This document shows, piece after piece, positions 5,995 through 7,384 of a DNA stretch of 7,384 bases. Made by a program: the position numbers and the translations under genes. The DNA is from Solirubrobacterales bacterium (lineage in GTDB: Bacteria > Actinomycetota > Thermoleophilia > Solirubrobacterales > Solirubrobacteraceae), in assembly GCA_003157595.1 (NCBI GenBank), contig PMKB01000271.1:271-7654 (forward strand), in the 5' to 3' direction. A model generated the notes under the pieces. The model ran no database searches. It worked only from the letters and a program-made list of their open reading frames with translations, and was not told where the DNA came from. How positions within the stretch are numbered: position 1 is the first letter of the stretch; the number at the start of each line of letters is the position of its first letter.

Positions 5995-6435
5995 CTAGAG
6001 TGCGTCCTCCTCGAGCAGCGTCTTGAGGTTTTCGTAGGCGTTCTCGAACGTCCGTTTGGTGAGCCGGACTACGACCGGCTCGGCGACTTTGAAGAAGCCG
6101 CGGCTCTCGCCGCGCGCTCTGAGCGTGAGCTTGGTGGCATCGTCGACGCGGTCCAGCGTCGTCGTGACTTCGAGCTCGAACGGCCCGGACGTGGTCCTGC
6201 TGACGTAACTCTTGTCGGCGACGAACTCGCTGTACTCCGATGGCGATTCGTAGCTGCGCCCGAGGAATCTGCCAACGTAGACCAGCGTGCTCCCGGCGGC
6301 CAGTGGGCCGTCGCTCGTCTTGCGCACTTCGCTAAGCGACGTATTCCAGTGCGGGATCTTGTCGAGATCCTGCAACGCGGCGAACACGTCCTCGGCCGGC
6401 CGGTCGATCGTCATGACGATTTCGAACTCGTCCAT
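5995..6435 (-). CDS. SRPBCC-fold protein (polyketide cyclase/dehydrase-like)
   Basis: This 146-residue cytoplasmic protein spans a whole START/Bet v1-like helix-grip domain. It opens with a strand carrying FEIVMTIDRPAEDVFAALQD (4-23), the usual SRPBCC entry, followed by the W30 turn (IPHWN) and the strands GSTLVYVGRFLGR (48-60), YVSRTTSGPFELEVTTTLDR (77-96) and TKLTLRARGE (101-110). It closes with the long C-terminal helix from about 122 to 144 (VRLTKRTFENAYENLKTLLE). The fold encloses a hydrophobic pocket for a small ligand, and no catalytic residues specific to aromatase or cyclase enzymes stand out, so a generic binding protein is the safest call. The start is fixed by GGGAGG (6440-6445) 4 nt before ATG. 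The phosphoesterase lies downstream on the same strand and could share a transcript, although it has its own promoter-like motif. Confidence 0.87.
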   Translation of the reverse strand: MDEFEIVMTIDRPAEDVFAALQDLDKIPHWNTSLSEVRKTSDGPLAAGSTLVYVGRFLGRSYESPSEYSEFVADKSYVSRTTSGPFELEVTTTLDRVDDATKLTLRARGESRGFFKVAEPVVVRLTKRTFENAYENLKTLLEEDAL

Positions 6436-6510
6436 TGCGCCTCCCTCGGCTTCGGTTTGTCAAATCGCGGCCATGGACACGCAGCCGCCTAACGGACCGA
6501 TATCACACCG

Positions 6511-6562
6511 GACGCGTTCTGCCGTCGCCGAACGCCGTCCGAGAGGAACCGCGACGCGTTCC
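6511..6562. repeat. GACGCGTTC repeats in the divergent region upstream of 6435 and 6681
   Basis: GACGCGTTC occurs at 6511-6519 and 6553-6561, spaced 42 bp apart. A near-inverted copy with one extra C (GAACGCCGTC) lies between them at about 6530-6539. The second copy is also part of an imperfect palindrome at 6545-6562 (GGAAC...GTTCC with pairing CGCG inside and a one-base bulge). The position between divergent starts suggests an operator; the regulator is unknown. Confidence 0.35.
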
Positions 6563-6668
6563 GGGGTTTGACGGCCAGAGCGATTACGTCACATCACATG
6601 GACGGGCACGCGCGCCTGCTGGTCGCGCAAAGGGGGAGCGCCTGATGGTTCGGTTTTTCAGCCCGTGA

Positions 6669-6674
6669 CACAAT
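6669..6674 (+). promoter_or_regulatory. Weak -10-like hexamer CACAAT before the gene at 6681
   Basis: CACAAT ends 6 nt before ATG 6681, and no ribosome site precedes that ATG. It deviates from TAnnnT at the first base, so this is a weak leaderless-promoter candidate. Confidence 0.25.
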
Positions 6675-6680
6675 CGCTGC

Positions 6681-7307
6681 ATGCGGTGGTCGCTCCGTCT
6701 GTTCCCTGTCGCGCTCGCGGTCGGACTGCTGTCCGTGGCGGCGACCGGCTCCGCCGCGCCAACCCCGACGAAGGTCGTCTACGTCGCTCCGGTGGAGGCG
6801 TCAGGGAAGGCGCTCGCGAGTGACATCGTCCTCGTCTCCACAAAGGGCACCTGCGAGCCGGGGTCGGATTCAGTACCTGGCCCCGTGTACCGGTGCGTCA
6901 ACGACGACAACTCGGCCCTCGATCCCTGCTGGGCAGCGAACATCCCCGATGAGCATCACCGCGCGGTCCTGTGCATGCCGTGGCCGTGGTCGCGGATCGT
7001 CGTGCAGGTCGACTCGACGACGCCGCTGCCAGCGTCAACACAATCGGTGCCGCACAGCACCGCCTTCCCCTGGGGTGTCCGTCTCGCGAATGGCGAGAAC
7101 TGCCTAGCCGCGCAGGGCGCCCGCCGCGCGTACCGGGGCCGTGTCGTGGACTACTTCTGCGGGTCAACGTTCCATCTCGTGCTGCTGCGCGGCTTGCACC
7201 AGGCGACGCAGCCGTGGACATTCGACAGCGCGATCTGGAACGGCACGTCGTACACGCCGGGCCCGGTCGAGACGGTGCGCGTCGCATGGTTCGGAGGACC
7301 TCGGTAA
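6681..7307 (+). CDS. Predicted secreted six-cysteine protein, unknown function
   Basis: This 208-residue exported protein has a signal peptide at 1-26 (MRWSLRLFPVALAVGLLSVA, then GSAA before PTPT). The mature chain has six cysteines at 58, 72, 83, 98, 141 and 160, an even number that allows three disulfides, consistent with an extracellular protein. Landmarks are GTCEPGSDSV (57-65), DPCW (81-84), VLCMPWPWS (96-104), WGVRLANGENCLAAQGARRA (131-150) and RVVDYFCG (154-161), with a closing beta-like stretch ending GPVETVRVAWFGGPR. I recognise the general pattern from unannotated secreted actinobacterial proteins but know of no assigned function. No protease, glycosidase or lectin motif is visible. 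There is no Shine-Dalgarno sequence, so it may be leaderless. It is divergent from the SRPBCC gene across a 245-bp spacer. Confidence 0.85.
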   Translation: MRWSLRLFPVALAVGLLSVAATGSAAPTPTKVVYVAPVEASGKALASDIVLVSTKGTCEPGSDSVPGPVYRCVNDDNSALDPCWAANIPDEHHRAVLCMPWPWSRIVVQVDSTTPLPASTQSVPHSTAFPWGVRLANGENCLAAQGARRAYRGRVVDYFCGSTFHLVLLRGLHQATQPWTFDSAIWNGTSYTPGPVETVRVAWFGGPR

Positions 7308-7316
7308 CGACTAAAG

Positions 7317-7342
7317 CAGGCTATCCGCTCATCACGAGCCTG
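7317..7342 (+). terminator. Possible weak hairpin terminator after the six-cysteine gene
   Basis: CAGGCT (7317-7322) pairs with AGCCTG (7337-7342) across a 14-nt loop, beginning 10 nt after the TAA stop. The stem is short and no T-run follows directly; a small GGG-TTGT-CCC stem followed by TTT lies just downstream (7348-7360). Confidence 0.25.
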
Positions 7343-7354
7343 AGCACGGGTTGT

Positions 7355-7384
7355 CCCTTTCGCGTGAGGCTGTCGCATAAAGGG
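7355..7384. repeat. Inverted repeat CCCTTT/AAAGGG at the right edge
   Basis: CCCTTT (7355-7360) and AAAGGG (7379-7384) flank 18 nt ending in GGCTGTCGCAT. The window stops exactly at the second arm, so the element may continue outside. It could be a hairpin or the outer end of an insertion sequence; nothing in view decides this. Confidence 0.25.

Noticed and set aside
6568..6596. TTGACG as a -35 box for the gene at 6681
   Set aside because: No TAnnnT hexamer lies 16-18 nt downstream; TACGTC is only 11 nt away, and the gene start is about 110 nt from it.
1982..7376. TGTCGC/GCGACA occurring about eight times
   Set aside because: A GC-rich 6-mer is expected several times in 7.4 kb on two strands; only the 4035-4069 cluster is arranged as a real repeat.
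1..7384. CRISPR array, tRNA, rRNA, toxin-antitoxin, phage or transposase genes
   Set aside because: I looked on both strands and saw no regularly spaced repeats, cloverleaf-like sequence or diagnostic protein motifs.

Overview
The window is high-GC DNA with strong third-position G/C bias. Its genes are short, mostly monocistronic, and often predicted to be exported. Several starts lack a usable Shine-Dalgarno sequence and instead have a TAnnnT hexamer 6-7 nt upstream. This suits an actinobacterium, and the protein styles remind me of Thermoleophilia (the Solirubrobacter/Conexibacter group). That placement comes from overall style, not from a marker gene.

Layout. At 1-1302 (minus, running off the left edge) is a membrane sensor histidine kinase with a DUF4118/KdpD-type four-helix membrane domain, a GAF-like linker, HisKA and HATPase_c. 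It is read from nearly the first to the last catalytic box. Divergent from it, at 1500-1907 (plus), is a small single-domain cupin with a strong Shine-Dalgarno sequence. A 273-bp convergent spacer follows and holds a large compound hairpin but no convincing gene. At 2181-3328 (minus) is an exported protein gene whose reading frame is broken near 2960-2990: the signal peptide and N-terminal third are in one frame and the C-terminal two thirds in another. At 3424-3984 (minus) is a second exported protein with two copies of a short G-x-x-x-x-(F/L)-G type repeat. A divergent spacer with GTGTCGC repeats separates it from 4173-4760 (plus), an exported Thr/Pro-rich protein with four cysteines. At 4900-5853 (minus) is a lipoprotein of the phosphoesterase family (PF04185; phospholipase C/acid phosphatase type). 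It lies 141 bp downstream of an SRPBCC-fold protein at 5995-6435 (minus). At 6681-7307 (plus) is a six-cysteine exported protein of unknown function. The last ~75 bases hold only inverted repeats.

How the genes relate. I see no multi-gene pathway or defence system. The common theme is the cell surface: one sensor kinase, one surface phosphoesterase lipoprotein and four predicted secreted proteins of unknown function. Most genes are separated by divergent or convergent spacers, so they probably form single-gene transcription units. The only plausible co-transcribed pair is SRPBCC then phosphoesterase. The kinase's partner response regulator, if adjacent, would lie beyond the left edge. The most notable observations are the frameshift, a 39-codon coding-like stretch in frame after the phosphoesterase stop codon, and the repeated -10-like signals close to start codons. 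I found no convincing evidence of a new biological system here.
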